From positions 1 through 6,309 of the forward strand of contig DLGS01000130.1 of the NCBI GenBank assembly GCA_002482815.1: 6,309 nt of DNA. Direction: 5' to 3'. Shown piece by piece: positions 1 to 6,031 of this stretch. Source of the stretch: Bacteroidetes bacterium UBA7688 (GTDB taxonomy: Bacteria > Bacteroidota > Bacteroidia > Chitinophagales > Chitinophagaceae). Every line of letters begins with the position of its first letter. Within the stretch, counting starts at the first letter, position 1. The position numbers were made by a program, and so were the translations under genes. The notes beneath the pieces were generated by a model that did no database searches, was not told where the DNA came from, and saw only the letters and a program-made list of their open reading frames with translations.

Positions 1-1
1 A

Positions 2-571
2 AAATGGGGAGGCCAATTTGAAAATCAGGAACGTGCGTATGGTCATCTGGCTATTATCGTTCCGTTAGCGCTTGCCATTATGTTTGTGCTGCTGTACGGT
101 GCATTTGGAAAATTCCGTCAGGCTGGATTGTTAATGAGTATCGTTCCTCTGGCATTATTTGGCGGAATGCTGGCTTTAAATGTTCGTGGTATGACTTTAA
201 ATGTATCCTCGGCAGTAGGTTTTATAGCCTTATTTGGAGTAGCCATACAAAATGGAGTTATCATGATTTCTCATATTAATCAGCTGCGCAAAAACGGAAT
301 GACGCTTATAGAATCTGTAACCAATGGTGCAAAACAGCGTTTCCGTCCTGTTTTAATGACAGCCACAGTGGCGGTATTAGGATTATTACCTGCTTCACTG
401 GCAACAGGAATAGGCAGCGATGTGCAAAGACCTTTGGCAACGGTTATTGTTTACGGACTTTTATTTTCTACTATCCTGACCCTTTTTGCTTTGCCTTCAC
501 TTTATTATCTCATCGAGAAAAAATTTGATTGGGCTGAAACGGCAAAACAACACGAAACTGATTCTCAATAA
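2..571 (+). CDS. CusA/CzcA-family heavy-metal efflux RND permease, C-terminal part (5' truncated by window edge)
   Basis: This is the C-terminal 189 residues of an inner-membrane, proton-driven RND pump of the heavy-metal efflux (HME) family, which exports metal ions such as Cu(I)/Ag(I) or Zn/Co/Cd through a tripartite complex. The frame is open from the window edge and begins with KWGGQFENQERA, the conserved stretch just before the mid-protein transmembrane helices of CusA/CzcA. Visible membrane segments are at about residues 15-37, 43-63, 69-92, 115-135 and 143-170, matching the last helices of an RND permease. A polar tail ends at TAA 569-571. The TolC-type gene begins 1 nt later, so the two are surely co-transcribed. 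The residues that decide metal specificity lie upstream of the window, so copper/silver versus divalent metal cannot be settled here. The family call is secure; the substrate is not. Confidence 0.95.
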   Translation, partial: KWGGQFENQERAYGHLAIIVPLALAIMFVLLYGAFGKFRQAGLLMSIVPLALFGGMLALNVRGMTLNVSSAVGFIALFGVAIQNGVIMISHINQLRKNGMTLIESVTNGAKQRFRPVLMTATVAVLGLLPASLATGIGSDVQRPLATVIVYGLLFSTILTLFALPSLYYLIEKKFDWAETAKQHETDSQ

Positions 572-572
572 A

Positions 573-1874
573 ATGATATTTATGATTAAAAATATAAAAC
601 AAAAATGGGTAACACTTTTGATACTGCTGACTTTTTCGGCAGTATCAAACGCTCAGATTGATACGACATTCGTTTCGGTAAAAATGAACTATCCTGATTT
701 TCTTTCTCTCGTCAGTAAAAATAATCTGGGATATGCAGCCGAAAAATTTAATGTAGATATGGCACAGGCTAATACTGAAGCTTCAAAAGTTTTTCCGGAT
801 CCGGAACTGGCTGTAGGTGCAAGTGATAACGGCCAGCGCAGAATGCAGATGGGTTATGGTTTTTCTACCGAATTAAGCTGGACGCTTGAATTAGGCGGTA
901 AAAGAAGAGCCAGAATAAATGTGGCAAAAAGCACCACAGAACTAACCAAAACTTTATTAGAAGATTATTTTAGAAACTTAAGAGCCGAAGCCACTTTAAA
1001 TTATCTAACCGGATTAAAACAGAAACAGATTTTTAAGGTACAATTCAACTCGTATACTATTCTTAAAAACATTGCCGCTACGGACAGCATCCGTTTTAAA
1101 CTAGGAAGTATTACGGAGATTGATGCCCGCCAAAGTAAACTGGAAGCCAATTCAATGCTAAATGATGTGTACCAAAGTGAAGCCGATTGGAAAACCGCTT
1201 TATTAGAATTGGGTACAATGCTGGGAAATCAAAAAGCAGATACGTTGTATTTACCTTCTGGTGATTTGACAAAATTTGAACGCCTATTTAATTTGGATGA
1301 GCTTATCGTTACGGCTCAAAACAATAGAACCGACTTGCTTGCGGCTCTTAAAAACAAAAATGTCGCACAGGAAGTTTTAAAATTAACCAAAGCTAATAGA
1401 GTTTTGGATTTAGGTTTAAGTTTTGGTGTAGAAAATGCTTCTGTTGTAAGCAATGTTGTGGCTCCTACTCCATCTTCTAATGCCGTTTCTGCCGGAATTA
1501 CGATTCCGCTTAAATTTTCAAATCAAAATAAAGGAGAATTAAAAGCTGCCGAATACAGCGTACAACAAGCCGACGTTTTGTACAAACAAACGGAATTACA
1601 AATTCAAACTGAAGTTCGGAAAGCATGGTTTGCTTATCTCACTGCACAAAAACAAGTTAAACAGTTTGATACGGGTTTATTAGCTGATGCAAAAAAACTG
1701 CTGGACGGAAAAGTTTATAGTTACAAACGAGGTGAAACCACTTTGCTTGAGGTATTAAATGCGCAAAGAACTTACAACGAAACACAGCTTAGTTACCATG
1801 AAACCCTGTACAATTATGCTGCTGCGTTAGTAGAGCTGGAAAAAACAGCGGGTATCTGGGATATTAATTTTTAA
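573..1874 (+). CDS. TolC-family outer-membrane efflux protein (CusC/CzcC-like)
   Basis: This is the outer-membrane channel of the tripartite metal efflux system whose permease gene lies just upstream. The protein has 433 residues, normal for the family. A Sec signal peptide is visible: basic MIKNIKQK, a hydrophobic core TLLILLTF, and likely cleavage after A27 (SNA|Q). Two outer-membrane efflux protein repeats follow. The first carries the CzcC-type signature ELGGKRRARI at residues 106-115, and the second (from about residue 255) ends with long amphipathic helices and the pattern GETTLLEVLNAQRTY. Two starts are possible. ATG 573 sits in TAAAATG directly after the permease stop, and ATG 582 gives a slightly more typical signal peptide. 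An upstream ATG at 486 is rejected because it overlaps the permease by about 86 nt and places extra residues before the signal peptide. Close spacing to both neighbours indicates an operon. Confidence 0.93.
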   Translation: MIFMIKNIKQKWVTLLILLTFSAVSNAQIDTTFVSVKMNYPDFLSLVSKNNLGYAAEKFNVDMAQANTEASKVFPDPELAVGASDNGQRRMQMGYGFSTELSWTLELGGKRRARINVAKSTTELTKTLLEDYFRNLRAEATLNYLTGLKQKQIFKVQFNSYTILKNIAATDSIRFKLGSITEIDARQSKLEANSMLNDVYQSEADWKTALLELGTMLGNQKADTLYLPSGDLTKFERLFNLDELIVTAQNNRTDLLAALKNKNVAQEVLKLTKANRVLDLGLSFGVENASVVSNVVAPTPSSNAVSAGITIPLKFSNQNKGELKAAEYSVQQADVLYKQTELQIQTEVRKAWFAYLTAQKQVKQFDTGLLADAKKLLDGKVYSYKRGETTLLEVLNAQRTYNETQLSYHETLYNYAAALVELEKTAGIWDINF

Positions 1875-1885
1875 AATCTGTAACA

Positions 1886-2551
1886 ATGAAAAAAATCTAT
1901 ATAATCTTATTCCTGCTTTGTTCTTTGTTAAAAGTTAATGCACAGGAAACTGGACTTACTTTTGGAATTAGCGCTGGTATAAACGGATCCTCATTAAATG
2001 GCCAGAATGTTGACAGTTTATCAACAGGCGGAGCGCCAAAAAGCTTAACTGGCCAAACTATTGGAATTACACTTGACAATAAAATATCAAAATACTTTGG
2101 ATTAAAACACGAGGTATTTTACAGCCGAAAATTGATGTCGCTTCAATTAAATGATACGATAAACGGTGATTATAAAAGTAAATTTAAACGGCAGTATATT
2201 GAATTGTTTCCTGTCAGTCCTGCTTTTTATTACAAAGGAATACAGCTTTTTGCAGGTCCGTATATTGGAATTTTGCTAAATACTTCCATACAGCGCAAAG
2301 ATGCCGACGGAAATTTATATACCGATACATCACTCTACGGAAACGGTACAAAGCCAAGTAAATACAGCCAAAAAATGGATGCCGGATTTACCGCTGGTTT
2401 AAATTATGAATTTTCAAATGGTATTCGTTTAGGAGGCAGATACATTAAAGGATTTGTACCGCTTATCGAAAATGCCAATACCAAAACCCAATGGAAAATT
2501 TACAACGAAAGTTTCTTTGTCACCATTGGATATACTTTTAAGAATCCTTGA
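1886..2551 (+). CDS. PorT-like outer-membrane beta-barrel protein
   Basis: The product is a 221-residue predicted outer-membrane protein of unknown specific role. A signal peptide is clear (MKKIYIILFLLCSLLKVNA, cleavage after A19). The Cys in the hydrophobic core is not in a proper lipobox, so a lipoprotein is unlikely. The mature part alternates polar and hydrophobic residues in strands with many Gly and Tyr (for example GLTFGISAGING, IQLFAGPYIGILLN, GFTAGLNYEFSNGIRLGGRY) and ends with FFVTIGYTF, an aromatic-terminated strand typical of outer-membrane barrels. The pattern resembles the Bacteroidota PorT/outer-membrane beta-barrel family, which usually has about eight strands. It starts 11 nt after the TolC-type gene and is followed by the terminator, so it appears to be the last gene of the metal-efflux operon. 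Nothing in the sequence shows what it binds or passes. Confidence 0.85.
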   Translation: MKKIYIILFLLCSLLKVNAQETGLTFGISAGINGSSLNGQNVDSLSTGGAPKSLTGQTIGITLDNKISKYFGLKHEVFYSRKLMSLQLNDTINGDYKSKFKRQYIELFPVSPAFYYKGIQLFAGPYIGILLNTSIQRKDADGNLYTDTSLYGNGTKPSKYSQKMDAGFTAGLNYEFSNGIRLGGRYIKGFVPLIENANTKTQWKIYNESFFVTIGYTFKNP

Positions 2552-2605
2552 TTTGCTTAATAACCCAATATATTTAAATGGTTATCATTCCACTCCCCCC
2601 TCACC

Positions 2606-2637
2606 AAAAAAGTCCTAATGAAAATTAGGACTTTTTT
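2606..2637 (+). terminator. Intrinsic terminator of the efflux operon
   Basis: A perfect 9-bp stem, AGTCCTAAT (2611-2619) with ATTAGGACT (2624-2632), closes on a GAAA tetraloop at 2620-2623. It is extended by A5 at 2606-2610 pairing with T5 at 2633-2637, giving 14 bp in all. A T-run (2632-2638) follows the stem, as expected for rho-independent termination on the + strand. The A-tract on the left side means it could also stop transcription from the - strand. It sits 55 nt after the barrel-protein stop and separates the efflux genes from the downstream block. Confidence 0.9.
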
Positions 2638-2810
2638 TCTTTCAATCATTTATGCTTCAAAACCCAAAAAAGGAATCCATGCTGCTTTTTCAGTCTCTTA
2701 TGCATAAAAATTCGGGACTCATGCCTTTTTTTTTATTTAAGCTTTTTCATCGTAGTAATTTTATGAATAAATAATTCCCCAAAAAAGCAATCTAAACAAG
2801 AACCTACATC
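2638..2810. promoter_or_regulatory. Leader/promoter region of the downstream operon (no firm promoter)
   Basis: This 173-nt stretch lies between the terminator and the first gene of the second block, so a promoter for that block is expected here. The best match to the Flavobacterium -7 element (TAnnTTTG) is TAATTTTA at 2756-2763, with the last base wrong and no clear TTG about 19 nt upstream, so it is only a weak candidate. A 10-bp perfect palindrome, TTATGCATAA, lies at 2698-2707 and could be an operator half or chance. A T9 tract sits in 2725-2734. No ORF or RNA gene is recognised. The sequence before ATG 2811 is A-rich without a Shine-Dalgarno motif, usual for this phylum. Confidence 0.35.
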
Positions 2811-3785
2811 ATGGAAAATTCAACTAACCTGGAAACACAAACTTGCCCTTATCTGGCGCAACAAGCTGCTTCGGCACCAGCTGTAATACCAGACATTACA
2901 ACTCCAATTGTAACAACGACCAATCAGCCAACAGTTATTGGTACATCCAATCTCGGACTTTTAAATAATTTTATTGGTACCTGGAATAGTCCCACGGGAG
3001 CCCAAGCTACGGGTTACAATGTTATGCCATTACCTCAGGCAGATGTTCCAAGTGGTTATATCACTAAAAACTTCCCTTATTTTGAAGAAATTTCTTTTTC
3101 GGCTATAGCGGGCGGAGCACCAAATCGCGAGGGTCGATACACACAAACAAGCGGTGTACTCTTCTATGAACAAAGAGTTTACATTGCTAACAATGCCGAT
3201 CCAAACGGGGCACAACCTATAGAAAACACTTTAATTCATGCCGAAAATGGCACTTGGCTTTACCACGCAATACAACCTCAACTAGAAGGTCCTTATGGTC
3301 CGGGTACAGTTGCTGACAATACCATTATTCCCACACAAGATCCAACGACTCAATACAACAAACAAATTTCGGTACCACACGGTGTTTCCATTTTGATGGT
3401 TGGAGGACCAGTTGTAACCGGAACAGGCAATCCACTTTTTCCAACCGCCGACAGAACTCAATTGCCTTTTACAGATCATTCTATTATTGATCCTTCAACC
3501 TATCTCACACAGCAATTGAGTTCATTAAATGCCAATGGAATTACAGTTACAAGCTATTCCAGTATTACGGTAAGTACCACTAATCATGGTGGCGGAGTAA
3601 ATAATATCAATTTTGAAAATTCTTTTGGAAAGGTAATTTCAATGGAAACGACTTGGTATGTTGAAACTTTGAGTAACGGAACAGTTCAATTGCAATACAT
3701 TCAAAATATTGTTTTACAGTTTTTGATTAATGGTGTTCCTACTCAATTTCTACATATTGACGCCAATACTTTGCAAAAGGTATAA
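2811..3785 (+). CDS. Putative soluble beta-barrel (lipocalin/nitrobindin-like) protein
   Basis: The product is a 324-residue protein of unproven function. There is no signal peptide or membrane segment: the N-terminal 45 residues are polar and rich in Thr, Pro and Ala, suggesting a disordered cytoplasmic lead-in. From about residue 48 the pattern suggests a beta-rich ligand-binding fold. It includes NNFIGTW at 52-58, reminiscent of the G-x-W start of lipocalin/nitrobindin barrels; YFEEISFS at 90-97; a strand with QRVYIAN at 121-127; LIHAENGTWLYH at 141-152; and SVPHGVSILMVGG at 187-199. The last 50 residues alternate like beta strands. Histidines at 143, 152, 190, 223 and 259 could bind a ligand, but no heme site can be proven. 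It is the first gene after the terminator and probably leads the ferritin-like/Cys-rich/MNIO block, although the 130-nt gap after it is wider than the later ones. The barrel assignment is by pattern only; it could be a different beta-sandwich family. Confidence 0.6.
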   Translation: MENSTNLETQTCPYLAQQAASAPAVIPDITTPIVTTTNQPTVIGTSNLGLLNNFIGTWNSPTGAQATGYNVMPLPQADVPSGYITKNFPYFEEISFSAIAGGAPNREGRYTQTSGVLFYEQRVYIANNADPNGAQPIENTLIHAENGTWLYHAIQPQLEGPYGPGTVADNTIIPTQDPTTQYNKQISVPHGVSILMVGGPVVTGTGNPLFPTADRTQLPFTDHSIIDPSTYLTQQLSSLNANGITVTSYSSITVSTTNHGGGVNNINFENSFGKVISMETTWYVETLSNGTVQLQYIQNIVLQFLINGVPTQFLHIDANTLQKV

Positions 3786-3868
3786 TCATTTGCACCAATC
3801 TGAATACTGAATATGGAGCCGGATTAACCGATAACATTCGCAGTTTACAGGTACTTATAAAAATTTAA
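3782..3868 (+). pseudogene. Possible relic of a lost gene's 3' end
   Basis: In a frame different from that of the preceding gene, this stretch is open from 3761 to TAA 3866-3868. It reads with ordinary-looking codons, ending in NTEYGAGLTDNIRSLQVLIK plus Ile and stop. The translation resembles a natural C-terminus, with an alternating beta strand at the end. The form 'YG-x-G-x-x-DNI-x-SL-x-V' recalls the last strand motif of beta/gamma-crystallin-type domains, though the similarity is slight. No start codon precedes it within the open stretch, and upstream it overlaps the end of the barrel-like gene. I infer it may be the remnant of a gene deleted between the two flanking genes, or a frameshifted tail. 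It could also be chance, since only about 29 codons are involved. Confidence 0.3.
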
Positions 3869-3915
3869 AACAAGAAAGATTACAAATAAACCTATTGCCA
3901 AAAAAAAATAACTAC

Positions 3916-5433
3916 ATGGAAACAAAAAAACTTTTTAAATTTTCGGATACGGTAACAAAAGAAAATATCCCGGAAGTAATGCAGCAAGCAATTGCGCTTG
4001 AACTTGCTACTATCCCAACATATTTATCTACCTATTATTCGATAAACAGAGCACAGAATCAGGACACATTGTACGCTAAAATTCATACTCAGCTTACTCA
4101 GGCGGGTAAACTTACTCCTGCAGAAATTGATGCATTGGCACAAGAACTTAAAGTAGACGTATTGGTTTATTCCAACAAAGCCGCAGCTTTAATTATGAGT
4201 GTTGTTATCGAAGAAATGCTGCACCTTGCTCTCGCCTGCAATGTCAAACAAGCTGTTTGTCAAATTGCTCCCGATCTAATGGGAATTGGAAAAATATTAT
4301 CTTTTCCAACACAATTAGACGGACATATCCCCGAGTTTCAAATTAATGCTGCAAAATTATCGTTAAATCAATTGACTACTTTCCTGCAGATAGAAAGCCC
4401 TGAACCGTTTGAAGATCCTTACAAAGACAAACAATTATTAAATACAATTGAATATAAGACTATTGGTCGCTTGTACGAATTAATTATTACGTGTATAAAA
4501 GAAGATTTTCCCGGACCGTATAATTACAGACCACAATTGCTTCCTCCGGATGATTCAGGTCGTGCGAGACCCTTCTATTCTCAAAATTCCATGAATACTG
4601 TGCATTATGACAGAGACCACAATCCTCAGTTTGCAAATGAAGATGAAAGCGGCGGACTTCTTGGAGTATATGATGCTAATTCAGCAATTGAAGCTATAGG
4701 ACGTATTATTGAACAAGGAGAAGGAAAAAGTGATGACCAACAACATATCTTAGAATGGGGTGAAAATAAAATGCCTGTTCCATTGGAAATTGTTGATGGA
4801 AAGGCTGTTTTTTGGCCAGGTGATTATGATGATACCGGAAAAGAACTGGCTCACTTTGCTAAATTCCTGGAAGTCTACAGTTTTGGTGGTTACTATCAGG
4901 AAAAGTTTAGTAAAATTCAGGGCTTAGACGATTTCTTTAGCTATTTTGTATATAATACTGATGCTAATCCTCAAACAGCCGACTATGCTGCTTCAGGTAA
5001 CGAGGCATTGGCATTATGCTCAGAATTAGGTAATGCCGTTTTTGCTTATATTCTTTTAATGATTGAAGCCTGCTATTACAAAGACGAAAGTACCCAATAC
5101 GATCTATTCATGTATGGTATTCATAAATCGATGATCTGGCTTTTGAGTGGTGTTGGAAACCAAATCAATAAATATACTTATACTAAAGACAATACAACCT
5201 ACCAAGGCGCTCTGACATTTGAACCATATTTATTTGAGCAAAGTTCGCTAAGACCTAAAGCACAAATTATGAATTTAATCGATCAATTGGCTAAAGCAGA
5301 TCCTAACTGGAGCTGGGCAACAGATCCCAAATACGACAATTATTTTCCAGCGCTGCCAGATGTAGGTCTAGATTATAGCATTGTAGCCGATGTACCTAAA
5401 GTACCAAGTACTCCATATACTCACCAATCTTAA
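3916..5433 (+). CDS. Ferritin-like (VioB-type) domain protein, putative di-metal oxidase
   Basis: The product is a 505-residue cytoplasmic protein of the ferritin-like family related to the N-terminal part of VioB/RebD. In those enzymes the family takes part in oxidative coupling of imines; stand-alone members like this one have no settled role. Ferritin-like ligand motifs can be placed: E29 in ALELATIPTYLSTYYSI; E100 and H103 in VVIEEMLHLAL; E188 in GRLYELI; E266 in RIIEQGEG; and E310 with H313 in ELAHFAKFLEV. This fits an E, ExxH, E, ExxH di-metal site. The C-terminal part adds further helices (for example ALCSELGNAVFAYILLMIEA) and a Trp/Pro/Tyr-rich tail. ATG 3916 is chosen over the in-frame TTG at 3895 because its product starts with a family-like METKKLFKF segment and has A-rich sequence before it. 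The Cys-rich gene follows after 10 nt, so both are in one operon. I infer an oxidative tailoring or metal-handling role there. Confidence 0.88.
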   Translation: METKKLFKFSDTVTKENIPEVMQQAIALELATIPTYLSTYYSINRAQNQDTLYAKIHTQLTQAGKLTPAEIDALAQELKVDVLVYSNKAAALIMSVVIEEMLHLALACNVKQAVCQIAPDLMGIGKILSFPTQLDGHIPEFQINAAKLSLNQLTTFLQIESPEPFEDPYKDKQLLNTIEYKTIGRLYELIITCIKEDFPGPYNYRPQLLPPDDSGRARPFYSQNSMNTVHYDRDHNPQFANEDESGGLLGVYDANSAIEAIGRIIEQGEGKSDDQQHILEWGENKMPVPLEIVDGKAVFWPGDYDDTGKELAHFAKFLEVYSFGGYYQEKFSKIQGLDDFFSYFVYNTDANPQTADYAASGNEALALCSELGNAVFAYILLMIEACYYKDESTQYDLFMYGIHKSMIWLLSGVGNQINKYTYTKDNTTYQGALTFEPYLFEQSSLRPKAQIMNLIDQLAKADPNWSWATDPKYDNYFPALPDVGLDYSIVADVPKVPSTPYTHQS

Positions 5434-5443
5434 AAAACATATT

Positions 5444-6031
5444 ATGTCAGAACTAGTAAATAGAGAGCTTCATGTATGTATGGGGCTTAATTCATGCAAA
5501 AATGCAGGATATTCAGGAAATAATGACTGTGCAGGAAAGGGAGATTGCTCAACAGCAGTTGGTCATCCTTGCCATACTTTAAACGAGTGCAAAGGACAAG
5601 GTGGTTGCGGCATTTTTGGCACTACCGAAGAATTTTGTCATCCGGGTCAAAACGAATGCCGCTATCAGGGTAGCTGTGGTGTACCTATTTTATCTTCTCG
5701 TTTTATGGCGCAAGGTCCCAATAAAGGACTTAGCGTTTGGCAATTAGCCAGAATACGTTTCGAAGAACAAAGAAAAGAAAATGGTGAGGAATTTGGCCCA
5801 GCTCCTCTGCCTTACGGACCAAGTGAAGATTACGTCAATACCATTCGCCATACAACAGGTGTCGATTATTCCTCTTGCGGACAAAGTGGCTCAAGATCTT
5901 GCTCTTACATCAACAATCCTGCCGAAAGAAAGATTGCTGCCGATCTAAGAGTTTTGAAAATGGAACAGGAAAGTGCCAAAAAACTACCGGAGAGTCTTTC
6001 AAATTGTAAACCAAAAAACAATGGCAACTAG
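5444..6031 (+). CDS. Cysteine-rich repeat protein, candidate MNIO substrate (RiPP/metallopeptide precursor)
   Basis: The product is a 195-residue protein without a signal peptide or membrane segment. It has 13 cysteines at 12, 18, 29, 35, 43, 49, 55, 65, 72, 78, 145, 153 and 188. Ten lie in the first 80 residues, mostly in CX5C spacing. The array contains three clear copies of N-[DE]-C-x2-[KQ]-G-x-C (residues 27-35, 47-55, 70-78) and a degenerate fourth (16-24) with Ser in place of the last Cys. Units are led by C12, C43 and C65. Residues 80-142 are Cys-free and partly helical, followed by a CX7C pair and a charged C-terminal helix. ATG 5444 is chosen because the upstream ATG at 5390 would overlap the ferritin-like gene and adds unrelated residues. 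The gene ends inside the start of a DUF692/MNIO gene (11-nt overlap), the arrangement expected of an enzyme and its substrate. A plain metal-binding protein is the main alternative. Confidence 0.8.
   Translation: MSELVNRELHVCMGLNSCKNAGYSGNNDCAGKGDCSTAVGHPCHTLNECKGQGGCGIFGTTEEFCHPGQNECRYQGSCGVPILSSRFMAQGPNKGLSVWQLARIRFEEQRKENGEEFGPAPLPYGPSEDYVNTIRHTTGVDYSSCGQSGSRSCSYINNPAERKIAADLRVLKMEQESAKKLPESLSNCKPKNNGN
5477..5677 (+). repeat. In-gene array of Cys motif N-[DE]-C-x2-[KQ]-G-x-C
   Basis: Within the Cys-rich gene, codons 12-78 hold repeated units. Clear copies are at 5522-5548 (NDCAGKGDC), 5582-5608 (NECKGQGGC) and 5651-5677 (NECRYQGSC). A degenerate copy lies at 5489-5515 (NSCKNAGYS). Leading cysteines 4 or 5 residues before the Asn are at codons 12, 43 and 65, while the 27-35 copy lacks one. 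The copies match better at the protein level than at the DNA level, so they are old duplications under protein-level selection rather than a recent tandem repeat. Confidence 0.75.

Noticed and set aside
486..572. ATG at 486 as the start of the TolC-type protein
   Set aside because: It overlaps the permease by about 86 nt and puts 29 residues ahead of a normal signal peptide.
1897..2079. Minus-strand open frame of 60 codons
   Set aside because: It lies fully inside the well-supported barrel-protein gene and its translation has no recognisable features.
2560..2585. Inverted repeat ATAACC...GGTTAT after the barrel-protein stop as a terminator
   Set aside because: Only 6 bp with a long A/T loop and no T-run; the strong terminator is at 2606-2637.
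3030..3479. Two minus-strand open frames of 61 and 65 codons
   Set aside because: Both are shadows inside the barrel-like protein gene; their translations look like antisense products.
3895..3915. TTG at 3895 as the start of the ferritin-like protein
   Set aside because: A rare start that adds only seven Lys/Asn-rich residues. ATG 3916 in the same frame gives the family-like N-terminus.
3916..5433. Violacein-type pigment biosynthesis from the VioB-like domain
   Set aside because: The protein is much shorter than VioB and none of the other violacein genes (VioA, C, D, E) is present.
5390..5443. Upstream in-frame ATG at 5390 as the start of the Cys-rich protein
   Set aside because: It would overlap the ferritin-like gene by 44 nt and adds 18 residues with no visible role. 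ATG 5444 lies 10 nt after that gene's stop and gives a clean start just before the Cys array.
5477..5677. CRISPR array or tandem DNA repeat
   Set aside because: The periodicity is in the protein (Cys motifs); the DNA copies differ and there are no constant repeats with unique spacers.
5444..6031. Cys-rich protein as a classical bufferin (DUF2282-type, BufA1)
   Set aside because: Bufferins are short and carry a Sec signal. This protein has 195 residues, no signal peptide and a different Cys pattern.
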